Shown in pieces: positions 1-12,368 of a stretch of DNA of 64,000 nucleotides. This DNA is from Anthracocystis setariae (Eukaryota; Basidiomycota; Ustilaginomycetes; Ustilaginales; Ustilaginaceae), in assembly GCA_928724745.1 (NCBI GenBank), contig CAKMXJ010000004.1:372001-436000 (forward strand), written 5' to 3'. The notes under the pieces were generated by a model. It was not told where the DNA came from. It made no database searches and saw only the letters and a program-made list of their open reading frames with translations. Position 1 is the stretch's first letter, and each line of letters starts with the position of its first letter. The position numbers and the translations under genes are program-made.

Positions 1-813
1 ATTTTTTTCATTTCTTTTACAGGATCACTTTTTTTTTTAACAAAAAAAGGAACTGGACGGATGCAACTTCAGGCGCGTGGCTGCTGCTTGCGGCGCCAAA
101 ACAAACCCGAACCTGCTGACAGTTCACTTCTGCCGTGATCGACTCCGTGTGTCCATCTATACCCGTCCATGCAGCCGTCGTCCAGCCCCAAAACCTGGCT
201 ATAGGCTACAACAGTCTCGAATTCTTGGCACAATTCGCCGCAAGCAAGCATGTCGATTCACAAACTGAGGTTCAATTTTGCCATCAGCTCATACGGCGGC
301 GTTTATCCATATCGATTCCAAGATACACAGAGCCAAGAACCAAGCCAACCAACACCATGCACCATGCACCATGTACGATGCAAGTACGGCCATTGCAAGC
401 GGCTTGAATCCTGTTCCCGAAAGTCGAGAGCTTTCTAGCAAAAAAAAAAAAAAGATGAGAGACGAGCACAGACTGACCTGCCTGCAAGACCCAATCGACC
501 CTAAACGACGAGCTCGATCGATTGGCGTCGCACCCGGCGTTTTCCACAAATCTGCTACTACTGTAAGCCGGCTTCATCTATCCACGTTGGCGCCATGGAC
601 GCCGTTTCTTGCCGTGCTTGTCTTCGCATGCACGCCAGTTCTTGTCATCGGGAGCATCCTTGTCACCGAATTGTTGGTGGTAGTTGCCCAGAAGGGTGGG
701 AAAAAAACTAATTTCGCACATCTACGGGGTAGCAAGGCACACAGCAACAAAACGCCGCACGCAGTCTCGATCCTTCCTTTTCTACCACGGTAGTCCTCAG
801 CATGCTTGGACCG

Positions 814-844
<31 letters not shown>

Positions 845-3800
845 ACAATCTCACAGCAAGCAGGTTCAGCACCAGCTCGGACCCCATCTGCTTTCGCACC
901 GCTTGCGGGCTACGACAAGACGTACAGTATCTTGCCGCGTGCGTAATTTTCTCACCCGACGCCAGGCAACAAGCCCATCGCGCGTGGGTAAGGTTGTACA
1001 ATATGAGCAGCTTACGGCGTGAGAAGTTCTTGGTTTCTTGGTGCTTTCGGCATGTTGCCCAAGTCGAGGAGGCACACTGCGTTTGTGAATGTCGGAACTC
1101 TTCCCAATTCATGTCGAACCACTCTAGGTTTTGCGCATTCGGAACTGCAGGTGTTGCAAGCTCGTTTCGAATCAGGGGTCAACTTGTTCCACCGTCCCCA
1201 ACGATGGCAAGCAAGCGATCTAAACACCAGACCAACCCAAACCAGATTCCACACAAAGACTTAACGGTGGTGCTGAGTCAGCGCATACTGTATCGTCCCG
1301 ACGAACGAATCCACCAATTCATTGACCAGAATAGCGCTCTGCCAGCGGCTGAGTCTGCATTCTCCACGGCAACCCTCTGACATTTCTTTCTTTTCTTGCG
1401 ACGCCCAGAGCTTTTAGGGCGTACATGCATACTTGGATCAATCACCGGTCTGCTTCTTGGTCAGTTGTCGATTCAATTGCAGCATGATTTGTTTCATTTG
1501 AGGTCTGTTGGGTTCACCGCTCGCACCTCCTGAATCAAATACCGTAGCAGACGGATCCGGTTGCAGCTGCATCTGGACCTCTTTGCACTTGCTCAAAGGC
1601 CGACGTCGATGTCGCCCAGCTCCCAGACAGGGCTCGGTCTCGGCTAGTCGCGCCGGCTGCAGAACGATACCGATAGACTCGTTGATTAGAAAACAAGACT
1701 CGCCGAATCCGATCCTGCAAATGCAACTGCAACTGCAACTGCAACAGTCTGCAGGTTTGAAAAATAAAGATCAAACGCAGTGTCACCAGCCTAAATTTGA
1801 CTTGTTGGAAAAAAAAAGTCGCAGCCCAAGCGACCCGCATCAGGCACCGCGCGAAACTGGAGTCATGCACTGGGGTCATGCATCGCCAATTCGCTCACCA
1901 TCAAGTTCACTTTTTACTGCACAGTACATACGTTTACAGTTCGGAGCCTGGTCAAGGATAAGCGACGGAAGCATCAGAAAATCTTCTGAGCCGAAGCAAT
2001 TCGTCGGTGGATGGAAAGGTCAGATCAGCTCCGATCATTGACGGAGACGACGCCCCGGATAGGTCCATAAGGCCACTAGAACCGTCGAAAATCGCTGACC
2101 TGGACGACCCGCTCCGATAGAATGTTTAGAGTCCGGAGTCCTTAGCCGGTTGATCAATGGATCGCCGGAACGACTGACAGCCACCTGTCATGGTTGCAGC
2201 GCAGCTTCTTCCACGTTGCGAAGGAGAAAGCTCCTGTCGGCGTAACGAAAGCATGAGTTTGAAGAGTTTGTCGGTGAGGTGTGCACACTGATGTCAGTTT
2301 GTGTGAACAATTGCAACAACCGCATGCCTCGGCATACAATACCGTAGCCTTGGCTGACCAACAAATGTCATCTATATTTCTTTTTTTATCCTTTATATTG
2401 TGAGAATGATCTTCCCTGAAGATCGAGTTCTCGCTACAATACTACTAAGTCTTGCAACCAGTTGGGCTGCTTGTTGGAGCATTTCTCGCATGTTGCTACG
2501 CATCGCTTCTTTCATACACCTTCTAAAGCCACCAACCTTGCTCAATGATTGCAAGACCGATGCTCAGTCTCGACTGACTCTGGACGTGATCTACAATCAC
2601 GAGGATCACATCTTCGACCGTCGTCGTTGTCGTCATTGTGAATGCTGATGCTCTTATTATTGTTGCTGGCTGTCATCCTGGTACCATGCGAGACTGTGCA
2701 AATTTGAATTTGGGTCCTGGATCCCATCGCATACAATGAATGCTTCTTCGCCTATACAGTAGTATACTGATTGACAGTCGATCGAACCATTCTTTTTCCC
2801 ACATTCGCGCACATTTCATGCTACACAATGTGTATTCGGATAAAGGCTGTGCTGTACAGATGGGGTTTTTTTTTTTTTTTTTTTTACCTGAAGGAAGAGC
2901 ATTAATAACGAGTGGGGGCAAAGCAGAGTGTCAACCCACAGAGTTGAGATATGCAGGCCCTACAAGGGCAGCCTCAATTTAACACAGCCGCTGTTGGTCA
3001 TGATGTGGGCTGCTGCCCAAATTGGGGCTGCGAGAGGTTTCGAGCGTTCTGATTCCACCAACGATGCATGCGAGACATTGAGAACGACGACCAGTCCCGC
3101 GCTTGTCTCAATACAGTGGCTGTCAACCCGCGCAGTGTTCATCGATGTTTCGCATTCTGCAACACGACAAAAGTAGGAGAGCGGTCATGTGTTGTCGGTT
3201 GGTAAGGCCGGGATGGATGAGTCGGTAGCGTACAATGACCCGCTCTGCACTGCACCACACATAATGGCCTGCTGAAATGGTCGGCTCAGGATGCTTGGGT
3301 CCAAGGAGCCGCACAATGTGGTCTGGACGTGTGACGGGCAAGATTTGATTTGGTTTATTGTATCGAGTTCCGAGTGCAACAGCCAAAGGTCAACCCAACC
3401 AGATCCCGGATTCAGCGTCCGAACCACCGATCTTGCTGCGCGCCCCGCGCCCCCTTCTCTGTACTGTACAGTACAGTACTGTACAGTGTTGCACTGAAGA
3501 GTACCGTCCTGACCTGTATGCGGTTGCTGTTTCGCATGCAGCGGTAAGCGAACGCGTCCATATACTGTATAAGGCACCGGAGCCAGAGGAACAGTCGCGT
3601 AAACGACCATCGCGCGATTAGACTCCGATTGGGATTGCAGCTCCGATTGAAAGTCGCAATTATGTCGGTACTGTAGCCAAGTGCCCAGACTGAGCAAACA
3701 CAGACTTGCTGCCCAGACCGCATGGATCGACGTTCCGGAAAGCAAGCACAAACAGACGAAAAGCTAGCGTTGGCGGAGGCTGGCTGACAAGAAAACAATC

Positions 3801-6185
3801 CAGTGTGTTGCAGCAATGCTCCGCTCTATTGTTGAAGCTCGGACCCCGTGAAGTTGACGCGGGAGGACAGGCCATAGATGTGTCGCTCAGCGCCATCGTA
3901 TCACTCTGTCAACCAACAGTCTCAAGGCCCACTGGGATGATCCAAATCGAGTCAGCTGAGCGAAACTGTAGTCCGACTGATCCACAGCTGGAGCTCGGTA
4001 TGGTTCGCCCTGTTCTGCCTAGATGTTCACGCCGTGGCATCATCGCTCGTGGACCCTGAGATGTCGCAGTACACAGGACGTCAGGTAAGAGGTTGTTTCG
4101 ACCCCCCCTCCCCTTGCATACCTTACATCGTCATGTCCGAGGCCAACGCCCACGCCCTTTGAGACAGCTTGGAGACTCTTGGCTCTGTAAAGCGTCTCAA
4201 GACATCAGTGGCTTGGCTTGGCTTGGCTATATTTCAGTGGAAAGCTTCCAAACTCTCTGCCAAAGATGCACGATCGCCGATGCGTGAGCGCATAATTTCT
4301 CTTCCGCGCTGTCCACCGTCGTATCTCTCATGGTCGACCTGGAATTACGCCTTAGGTGTCCGGAACCGGACAGTGCATACGAGATAAGCGACTTCACGCC
4401 GGAGCAATCGAAGTGGTTCCATGCACGGACATCGACCCATGTTCGATGTTCGACATTCGATGTTCAAGTCTGGCGCTGGGAAGGAAGAGGCAACATCTCG
4501 ATCGAGACGAATGACAGCCAACTTTCTTGCCATGCCATAACATGCCATGCCATGTTGACTTGGCATTTTGGCGGTCAAAACAATCGGATCGGCTATTGTT
4601 TCCGGTGCTACTCTGTCCGGAAGCTGAGTCTGTGTGTTACGTAGAGTACCGTACAATACTGTAGTAATCCAGAAGTGTTGGTCTCGACGGGTGGTGTCCA
4701 TAAATTGTTCCCATGCGCGTCTGCTCGCCGAATGTGGAAGCACTTAAGCGATGCTTAATCCTGTACAGACCAGTACCGCGGACAGCGCGTTGCCTCTCAA
4801 AACACCGGACTGGATGCTCGATCCGGAAAGATGTCACCATCAACAAGTGGCGCTGCGCTGCAACACGTTTCGCTTCCGGTTGAGCCTTTGTCGTTGCGAT
4901 CGCAATCGCATCAATTAGCCGTCTGTTAACGACGACATCGGTGCATGCGGGGAATGTATTTGTGCCGAGCCGGCACTGTGCTCCAGAGCCCCTTGCATGC
5001 CTTTTTCCTCGTCATCGCTCCGAGAGCGTGCAATACGACAGCGTGCGCTTAGCCTAGCAATGTATCTACGCTTTTTGGAGTCGCTCAACATCTCGTTTGG
5101 CAGGCGAGGGTGCCAGCGCATCAATGCTGCCGGCAAGTGAAGAACACATGGCGAAGCCGCAGCGCTAAACGCCGAGCGATCGTCGTCACCCTGCAGTTGC
5201 ACTTCTACTGCATATACAGTACAGCATACGGTTTGACAGGAACACTCAGACAAACCGTTCGTCAGCTTGGGGATCGTTTCGTTTGTGTTCTGTTCGACAA
5301 GCTGTGACCAGGTTCACGTCGATTTCGATTTCGAAACGATCGACATGCCGATGGGCAAGGTGACGATGTCAAACGGCTTCAGAGTCTTGCTTCGAGTTTG
5401 ATGATACGCGACGTTGAAGGGGGTGGCAAGTGTGAGATTGAACGTCTGCAACACTTGGGCTACAGTAACAACCGAAGCAGTCTGTCTTTGGATCTAACAA
5501 TGGCCGGTCATGCAGGAAGAATACATTCCATTCCACCAAGTCGTTCTGTATCCTACGAGTCTGTACGCTACCACGTTTGGGTCAACATGACAAGGGTTTC
5601 ATACAGACCTCTGTATTGCGGCACAGCCTCGCACAAGTTGAGGTAGTAGTGTATGCGAGTGGAGAGTGGCGAGGTGGTCAGCATGACGCCAGTGTATGCT
5701 TATCTAATGTGGTATCGTGCGACTGAAGCAGTTAAATATGCCTAAAAATAAGACAGCACCGCCAGCGGTTGAAAATGGCAACAAGCGCGTGTTGGGGACG
5801 AAAAGTCAGGCCATAACCACACACAGTGATTTGAGATTTCAGCCCCGGAGTTCTCCTTGACTTGTGCGCCAGCTACTCTACTGAGTAATCCTGCCTGAGT
5901 TGCTGCACGGCCAAGCTCTAATTTCACATCTTCCAAAATTGATCCTCATCTGTTGTTTGACTGTTGTCTTGACACCATATCACCCTCACCCTCTTCATCG
6001 TCATCTCATCTACTATAACCTTTTCAACGCTACAATATCCTGTCAACAACATCAAATCTAACCTTTTCGACCGGTAGGCGCTCTGTCACAGAACCCAACT
6101 GGTCCATCATAGCAGCGGCACGCCTCGAACTCATCAACTGAACGCACGCTCTTTGTGCGGGCACGCCACTACACGCATATACACA
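1..6185. other. Gene-free left region
   Basis: No reading frame here resembles a known protein and I could not assemble a spliced gene on either strand. The stretch holds low-complexity tracts: (CAA)9 at 822-848, four TGCAAC units at 1722-1745, a run of 20 T at 2866-2885, and a dense TACTGTACAGTA-type palindrome array at 3461-3488. The last few hundred bases before 6186 are pyrimidine-rich and probably contain the ERG1 promoter and leader. A non-coding RNA or a gene of an unknown family cannot be excluded. Confidence 0.5.
3461..3488. repeat. Palindromic GTACTGTACAGTA array
   Basis: Overlapping copies of TACTGTACAGTA, itself a perfect palindrome, lie head to tail and form a longer near-palindrome. 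Related single copies recur in other intergenic regions of the window (for example 30809-30826, 41889-41903, 42484-42502 and 60851-60867) but I saw none inside the assigned coding exons. The function is unknown. Confidence 0.6.
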
Positions 6186-7910
6186 ATGGCATCCTCATCA
6201 GTTCAGTTCGACATCATCGTCGTCGGAGCCGGCATCGTGGGCTCCGCCCTAGCTTACTCCCTCGCCAAATCTGGTCGCAAAGTTGCACTGCTCGAGCGAG
6301 ACTTCGACGAACCCGATCGCATTGTTGGCGAACTCTTGCAGCCCGGCGGAGTTCGCGCCCTTGCCAAGATGGGCATCGTCGACACTTTGGAAGATATTGA
6401 CGCCGTTCCGGTGGAGGGCTACCATGTCTTTTACGGCCCTCGCTCTGTACCCATCCCCTACCCACAGCAGAAGGATATCGATGCTGGACGAGGCATTCTC
6501 AGCAAGAGTGGAAAGGTTGAGGGTCGAAGCTTCCACCATGGCAAGTTCGTCCAGTCTCTACGCAAAAAGGCGCTCAGCCAGCACAACGTCACTCCGTATG
6601 AAGCCACGGTACGTGACTTGATCACGGATGCCGACGCTAAGGTCACGGGTGTCTCCGCCACTTGGAAGAAGCCACCGCAAGGCGAGGCCGAGCCATTCGA
6701 ACTTCGCGCTCCTCTAACTATCGTCGCGGATGGATGCTTCTCCAAATTCCGCCGTACGCATGGGAGCTCGATCCAGCCCATGGTGCGATCCAATTTCGTT
6801 GGCCTCGAACTCGAAGACGCTCCTTTACCTGCTCCTCACCACGGACATGTTGTCCTCTCCAAACAAGGGCCCGTTCTGCTTTATCAGATCGGCACGCATT
6901 CCACTCGAATTCTCATCGACGTCGCCGGTGAAAAACTCCCTTCCGTGTCCAAAGGTGAACTGCAGAAGCATGTCAACGAGAACGTGATCCCACAGTTGCC
7001 AGAGCAGCTGCGCGAATGCGTAGCAAAGGAGATGGCAAAGGGTCAGCGATTGCGTAGCATGCCCAACTCGTTCCTCCCTCCAAGCATGCAGGGGCAGTCC
7101 GAGCACGCAAAGGGCGTCATCGTGGTCGGCGATGCCATGAACATGCGTCATCCATTGACTGGCGGAGGCATGACAGTCGGTCTCTGGGATGCTGTTCACC
7201 TCACAGAGGCACTCGGCGGCGCCAAGTGGGCGCCGATTTCGGGCGATACTCCCAGTCGCGCACCGGTCGATCTGAGCAACTGGTCGGTCATCAAGCCGGC
7301 GCTCCGTTCGTGGCACTGGAACCGCAAGGGCCTTGCCTCGGTCATCAACATCCTAGCTCAAGCGCTCTACAGTCTCTTTGGCGCGGACGACGAATATCTC
7401 GAAGTGCTCCGAGAAGGATGCTTCAAGTACTTTGAGATGGGAGGCGAATGCGTTAATGGCCCTGTATCGCTTCTGTCGGGTCTTGCGCCTAGGCCCATGC
7501 TACTGGTAGGACACTTTTTCGCGGTTGCTCTGTTCAGCATTTGGGCATTGTTCTCGCATCCGCGCTACTATGCCAACGAAGACAAGACAAGGAGGCCAAG
7601 TTTGCTCGAATATCCCGGCTTGGTTTGGAAGTCAATCATGGTCTTTTACACGGCCTGCGTCGTGCTTCTGCCTGTTGTCTTTACCGAGATGAAGTCGAAC
7701 GTGCCAAGGCTTAGTCCCTCCTCCGGGTCAGGGGCGAGGAAGGCTTCTGGCTCGCATGGCGGCTTCGTTACAGATAACTTTGGTCTTGTCAGTGCATCCA
7801 TTCTGCTCATTGGCACAGTGATGCTTTGGGGTCAAACACGCGATCCGGCGACGGCAAGGAACTTGTCCAATTGGTTGGTCTTCCCCAAAGTCTCTGCTCA
7901 GCCTCTTTAG
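6186..7910 (+). CDS. ERG1: Squalene epoxidase (squalene monooxygenase)
   Basis: This intronless gene encodes 574 residues. It converts squalene to 2,3-oxidosqualene in ergosterol synthesis at the ER membrane, using FAD and NADPH-cytochrome P450 reductase. Seen in the sequence: an N-terminal dinucleotide fold (DIIVVGAGIVGSALAYSLAK), the family motif GELLQPGGV, and the second FAD motif GDAMNMRHPLTGGGMTVGLW. Three hydrophobic segments near the C terminus (starting PMLLVGHFF, SIMVFYTACV and FGLVSASILL) should anchor it in the membrane. The start at 6186 is the first ATG; the frame runs 11 codons further upstream without an ATG. Length fits fungal Erg1 proteins, which are usually near 500 residues, with some extra sequence at the C-terminal end. 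It is convergent with CUE3, 193 bp away. The enzyme is the target of allylamine antifungals. Confidence 0.95.
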   Translation: MASSSVQFDIIVVGAGIVGSALAYSLAKSGRKVALLERDFDEPDRIVGELLQPGGVRALAKMGIVDTLEDIDAVPVEGYHVFYGPRSVPIPYPQQKDIDAGRGILSKSGKVEGRSFHHGKFVQSLRKKALSQHNVTPYEATVRDLITDADAKVTGVSATWKKPPQGEAEPFELRAPLTIVADGCFSKFRRTHGSSIQPMVRSNFVGLELEDAPLPAPHHGHVVLSKQGPVLLYQIGTHSTRILIDVAGEKLPSVSKGELQKHVNENVIPQLPEQLRECVAKEMAKGQRLRSMPNSFLPPSMQGQSEHAKGVIVVGDAMNMRHPLTGGGMTVGLWDAVHLTEALGGAKWAPISGDTPSRAPVDLSNWSVIKPALRSWHWNRKGLASVINILAQALYSLFGADDEYLEVLREGCFKYFEMGGECVNGPVSLLSGLAPRPMLLVGHFFAVALFSIWALFSHPRYYANEDKTRRPSLLEYPGLVWKSIMVFYTACVVLLPVVFTEMKSNVPRLSPSSGSGARKASGSHGGFVTDNFGLVSASILLIGTVMLWGQTRDPATARNLSNWLVFPKVSAQPL

Positions 7911-8103
7911 TGCAACCGCGCGCGGGACAGTGTTCTCGTCAAGTGTCTTCATATACCCCACCGCTCCGATTCCAGATCTTCTTTAGCATAGCGTTTACAT
8001 CTACGCCTTTTCTACTATATCCTATAGACCACATTATAATCGTTGTTAAACATCGTTGAAGCATTACTTTCTTTGAGTGGCTGAGTGTGAAGATACGAGG
8101 GAG

Positions 8104-10284
8104 CTAGGGATTGATTCGAGCCATCTTCTTGTCGTGACCTTTCTGACGGGCTTTGTTGCCAGCTTTTTCTTTCTGTTTTGCGGATCGGTCGGTGGAACTG
8201 TTGCCTGTGCCTCGACCGCGGGTTGCATTCTTGGTACTCGCCCCACTCACGCCACCACCACCACCACCTCCTCCTCCTCCTCGGGAGGATTGTCCGGGTC
8301 GAACTCCACCGCGTAGAATTCTTCCACCTCTACCTTTGTCAGGACCCCATCTTTCGGAATGGTTATGGTTGTTGGTGTCCTCGACATCGCGTGAGTCGCG
8401 CACAGCCAGCTGCTCATCCAACTCCGACTGCGATGCAGCAGCAAGCAGTCTGTCCTTCTTCGGATTGCGATCCAACATGACCGCCCACGATTCGATCAAA
8501 TCATCACTCCACCTCGTTTGCTCCTTCAACCGCCTCCTCCCTTCGCTCTTCCGCATGGTCACATCAGCAGCAAACGAATGAGATCCATACTGCACATAGT
8601 GCTTCAACAGCACCCGCTCGCGCATCCTAGCATCATCACCCGACTTCCCTTCCCCACCCTCCTCCTCCTCATCATCATCATCATCCTCATCTTCCCGACC
8701 GCCTCTACGAGGAGCAGCATTGCGCTCGTTACCAAGATAATCCAAATCCAACTCATCCTCTACACCAACCGTACGCTGAACCTCAGCAAACGGATTCCAT
8801 TCCTCCTCCGCCTCGTCATCATCCGCAGCCTCAGCGCGAGCGAGAATAGCCGCCTTCAGCTCAGGGCCAAGTGCATCCGCCTGGCCGCCGCGCGCCAGTT
8901 TGGGCTGCACGATCGACGACGGGTCGAAACCAAAGTCTCCGAACAGATTGGCTCGCGATCGTACCAACGAAGGAGTGGAAGAGGTCGAAGCTTGCTGATC
9001 TGTACGGGACAGTGGAGTTGACGAGATTTGTGTTTGCGTGGCAGAGATTGGAGCAAGCGCAACCGAATCTCCTTCATCGCCCTCGAGGAGCCTTTGGATG
9101 ACCATCTCGGCATTCTGGCCTTCGAACGAGGGTCGAGATAGGATGATCCTGAGACGGTCCACCCCATAGTGAGGAAAAATAGAGTTGACCGAGGAAATGA
9201 CCTCCTCCGACAACGCTGAACTGCTGGACTGCGTTTGCGGACGATCCTTGCCGGTCTCCGAAGAGGATTGAGAAGCGACAAAGCGCTGCAGACCGTCCCA
9301 TGCCGCGCCGCTAAATTTGGGCACGATAGAGGCAAGGGTGTCAACCGAGGCCAGCGTGTCGTCCCACCTGTGCTTCTTCGCCGCGGGGTCTGAGAGCAGC
9401 TCGGACCGAATCGATGGCCATGAGTCTGAAGTTGCGGCCAGGTCGAGGAGCGCCGTGGAGTTTATCAGAGTGGAGAAGCCACCTTTCTTGAGCGATTTTT
9501 CGGTGCTCGCAAGGCCATCACGCAGTACAGAGACCAGCGAGGGTGAGCCTTTGAGGTTATGCAACAGAGTCGTAAGCAGTTGCAACGTGTCGACGCGGCA
9601 GGTAAGCCAGTGAAGCTGCCAGCTCTGAGTATCAAGCTTCGAGAGGTCAGATTCGAGCAAGTTGGCCGAGGTGTTACCGGCAAGCTGCGTCGCTACTGAC
9701 GGGAGAACGTTGTCGTAGAGTTGAAGGCAAGTTTGCGTCCAAGCTTGCAGGGTGGCTTTATTGTCTTTGAAAAGTCTTGCGGGGCATGCATCCAGGAAGG
9801 AGGACGAAAGGCGCGCAAGCGTGCGAATCATCGCGAAGGTGATGATCTCATCTTGAGGTTCCGCAGCGAGAATGCTTTTCAGCTGTGATGAGAAGCCTTC
9901 GACTATATCATTGACGCTTGAGGCGTCGAGCAGGCGTTCCAGCACGGAGGTAAGAACTGGTTTGGCAGCCGACGGTACTGCGACGGCGAGATCTACCAAT
10001 GAGCCTTGGGTGGGCACAAACTTCCTGGCGAGGGAAGGGTCACCGCGCTCGATGAGCTGAGCGAGGATGTCTATGTAATTGCGAGCCAAAGCATCGTCGT
10101 GCTTCGTCGGAATTGGAGCGGAGGCCGCCTCGACCGCAAGTGAATTGAGTGAGGAAGCAAACACTCGAGCTACGTCGGGCTTCAGAAGCGTAAATCGGAC
10201 AAGGTCGGAAGTTGGAAGACGACTAAGAGAGCGCACCAGCTCGTGAGCAGCTTGGACTTGCCTGGAAGCGACGTCGACGACCAT
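8104..10284 (-). CDS. CUE3: CUE-domain protein, Cue3/ASCC2 type (RQT complex subunit)
   Basis: The single exon encodes 726 residues starting at the ATG complementary to 10282-10284. The N-terminal half is a helical region of the ASCC2/Cue3 type. A CUE ubiquitin-binding domain lies at about residues 357-403 (EVISSVNSIFPHYGVDRLR, then a MVIQRLLEG helix). An acidic D/E run lies near residue 535, and the conserved tail holds LLKHYVQYGSHSF and a RNPKKDRLL segment. A glycine run and a basic C terminus follow. Known role of the family: Cue3 (Rqt3) binds ubiquitinated collided ribosomes and, with the helicase Slh1 and Rqt4, splits them in ribosome quality control; human ASCC2 also acts in alkylation repair. 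Assignment rests on the CUE domain plus the C-terminal family motifs. Confidence 0.85.
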   Translation of the reverse strand: MVVDVASRQVQAAHELVRSLSRLPTSDLVRFTLLKPDVARVFASSLNSLAVEAASAPIPTKHDDALARNYIDILAQLIERGDPSLARKFVPTQGSLVDLAVAVPSAAKPVLTSVLERLLDASSVNDIVEGFSSQLKSILAAEPQDEIITFAMIRTLARLSSSFLDACPARLFKDNKATLQAWTQTCLQLYDNVLPSVATQLAGNTSANLLESDLSKLDTQSWQLHWLTCRVDTLQLLTTLLHNLKGSPSLVSVLRDGLASTEKSLKKGGFSTLINSTALLDLAATSDSWPSIRSELLSDPAAKKHRWDDTLASVDTLASIVPKFSGAAWDGLQRFVASQSSSETGKDRPQTQSSSSALSEEVISSVNSIFPHYGVDRLRIILSRPSFEGQNAEMVIQRLLEGDEGDSVALAPISATQTQISSTPLSRTDQQASTSSTPSLVRSRANLFGDFGFDPSSIVQPKLARGGQADALGPELKAAILARAEAADDDEAEEEWNPFAEVQRTVGVEDELDLDYLGNERNAAPRRGGREDEDDDDDEEEEGGEGKSGDDARMRERVLLKHYVQYGSHSFAADVTMRKSEGRRRLKEQTRWSDDLIESWAVMLDRNPKKDRLLAAASQSELDEQLAVRDSRDVEDTNNHNHSERWGPDKGRGGRILRGGVRPGQSSRGGGGGGGGGGVSGASTKNATRGRGTGNSSTDRSAKQKEKAGNKARQKGHDKKMARINP

Positions 10285-10838
10285 CTGCTATTTGACGATG
10301 CGTGACAGTTGGTGTTGGTGGTGATCATCGGGAAGAGAAGGTCGATAAGGTCAGTGTTACACAACTTGTCTGCGTGGCTGAGTCGGTGAAATGCCTTCTT
10401 CTCAAATTGTGGAGGGAAAAAAATCGCCGATCTATTGTGGCGATGCAACTCATTTGTATAGAACATATGGTCAGACACGTTGCATCACAGCCATAGCGGT
10501 GGCCGTCCATGGGGCCTGGTCGAGCAAAGCACCTGAGCACGTTACGAGCAAACTTTCATTGGAGCTCCAAGAACTGCTCGTGACATCTTCCCGATCGGAA
10601 AATCTGTTAAGGAGAGACAGCAAAGATTGTTTGGTTTTGTAGCGTGTCGTACATCAACTCTGGCAGCAGTACAAAGTAATCTGGAGGAACTGATTTCATA
10701 CATCTGCTTCAAGCCGTAATAGCGCAGGGTCAGAGCTCGATCAACCCCGTTGTCAGGATGGTGGATAAACACGAAGATGATAGGAAGATCGTAGGACCGG
10801 TGGGATGCGAACTGGGGTAAATGAGCGGTTCGAAGCGT
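10285..10838. other. Intergenic, CUE3 upstream / BAP31 downstream
   Basis: The 554 bases upstream of CUE3 and downstream of the BAP31-type gene contain no protein-like frame. I see no recognisable regulatory motif. Confidence 0.5.
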
Positions 10839-11894
10839 TTAATCCTTCTTAGTGGACGTGTTGCCGGTGGCCTTGGCAAGCTCGTCGCTAAGACGGCTGT
10901 ACTCCTCCTGCTGCTGCTTGGTCTGCTTCTTGAGAGTTTCTGTTGATGACAGAAGACAGAATATAGGATGCAAGTCAGCTTCCTGATACCTGGTAAAACG
11001 CAAGAGTTCCAGTGCGTTTGTCAGTGATGCGTACCGATCTGCGTTTGATACTTCTTCTCGATGTCTGCGGCACTTCCGCTGACCTTGGACTGTCATTCAC
11101 AATCGACGGAATCAAGAGAAAGGGGATTAGCAACTACGTCACGAAAGCAGTCCACATACTCCTTTGTGCAACTTGATACGTACTCCCTTCTTGAGGGCAA
11201 CGAGCTCCTCCTGGGTGTTGATGAGGTCGAGGATAAGCGAATACGTGCGCGAGAGGATCCTAACGTCGCAAATGAAAGTCAGGAAAGCCAAAACGGATGA
11301 GCGTCAACACTTCAACAGAACAGTGCGCGTGGAGCAGCGTGCCACTTACAAGCTGAGGAAGAGGGTGAAGCCGGTCAAGTACATGTTGCGCTGGCTGTAG
11401 AACTTTCGGGCGGCGTAGTTGGTTTCAGTTCGGACGTCCTGAACGCCACGAGTGTCACGGGCTGTCTCGCCCTCGCTCATGACCTTGACCATCCTCTGAA
11501 CGGCGTCGACGAATAGGACAGCGACAAAGCTGAAGAGCGATTTCAAGAGTGGAGATGAGTTGTTTCGAAGAGTCAGTGTTCACACTTTGTTCCGGCAACA
11601 TAAAGCAAAGCGCCGGATCAATGTACTCACATGAAGGTGATCTTGAGACCGTACTGGATCTTGGCAACGACGGGGTTCGTAGCCAGGAAATGGAAAAGCT
11701 TGCGTCTCCAAGTAAAAGGCAGAGGGACCTGTCATGAGCGAACAAGAGCAAACCAGAAAGCAAGTATGTCAACATCGCAGGTCTAGTGGAAGCAAATGTC
11801 TGCTGTCAAAGATGTTGGTACTGACGATGAGGACCATGAACATGGCCATCTCGAAGCACAAAAGTGCAAAAACGATGCTGTAGTAGAGCGTCAT
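10839..11894 (-). CDS. BAP31/Yet-family ER membrane protein
   Basis: Six exons join in frame to 192 residues: 11826-11894, 11631-11728, 11350-11529, 11184-11259, 11035-11089 and 10839-10939, all with GT-AG introns of 90-101 bp. The product starts MTLYYSIVFALLCFEMAMFM and has three hydrophobic segments typical of BAP31: the N-terminal one, one around KITFIFVAVLFVDAVQRM, and one around NMYLTGFTLFLSLILSRTY. A charged coiled-coil tail (KKQTKQQQEEYSRLSDELAK) ends in TSTKKD, which is close to but not a canonical KKXX retrieval signal. Family members (human BAP31, yeast Yet1/Yet3) escort membrane proteins out of the ER and influence their sorting. Splicing is inferred from frame continuity and family order; no single ORF shows the gene. 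Confidence 0.88.
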
Positions 11895-12368
11895 CTTTGA
11901 GTGCGATGTGTACGGTGATAGAAGGTGACTGCCTTGACCGTGGAAGTAGGATGATGGTGCTATGAAAGACAGGCCAAGGTGTTGAAACCGATCGTAGACA
12001 GGCTTTTGGTGATGGACTCGAGCTGAACTGTGCGAGAGCGGCCTCAAGGCTTCCATGACATAGCCAAAGGCTTTGTGTCTGTTCCTGTACTGCAAACTAA
12101 ATTCAGCAACGCGGTCGGGCCATTCATTTCATCCATGCACGGCAGCTGGCAACTGCTGCAAGATGACGCGTCAGAGGCTGTTCTATGTCTTGCACTGCAT
12201 TCCTCTTCTCACCGTTCTCACCGTCTTCGTCCAGCACCGCTAGAACAACCATCAACGTACATCTCGAGGTTCTCTCTTTAATCTTTTAGAGTAGCATGAA
12301 TCTTTGCATTTGAATATGAATACATCAGGTGGCACGCGATCTTATATACCATCTTCTCGAGCAACTTT
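11895..12368. other. Intergenic, BAP31-type gene promoter side
   Basis: The 474 bases between the BAP31-type gene and the dehydrogenase hold no protein-like frame. They should include the promoter of the former and the 3' end of the latter. Confidence 0.5.
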
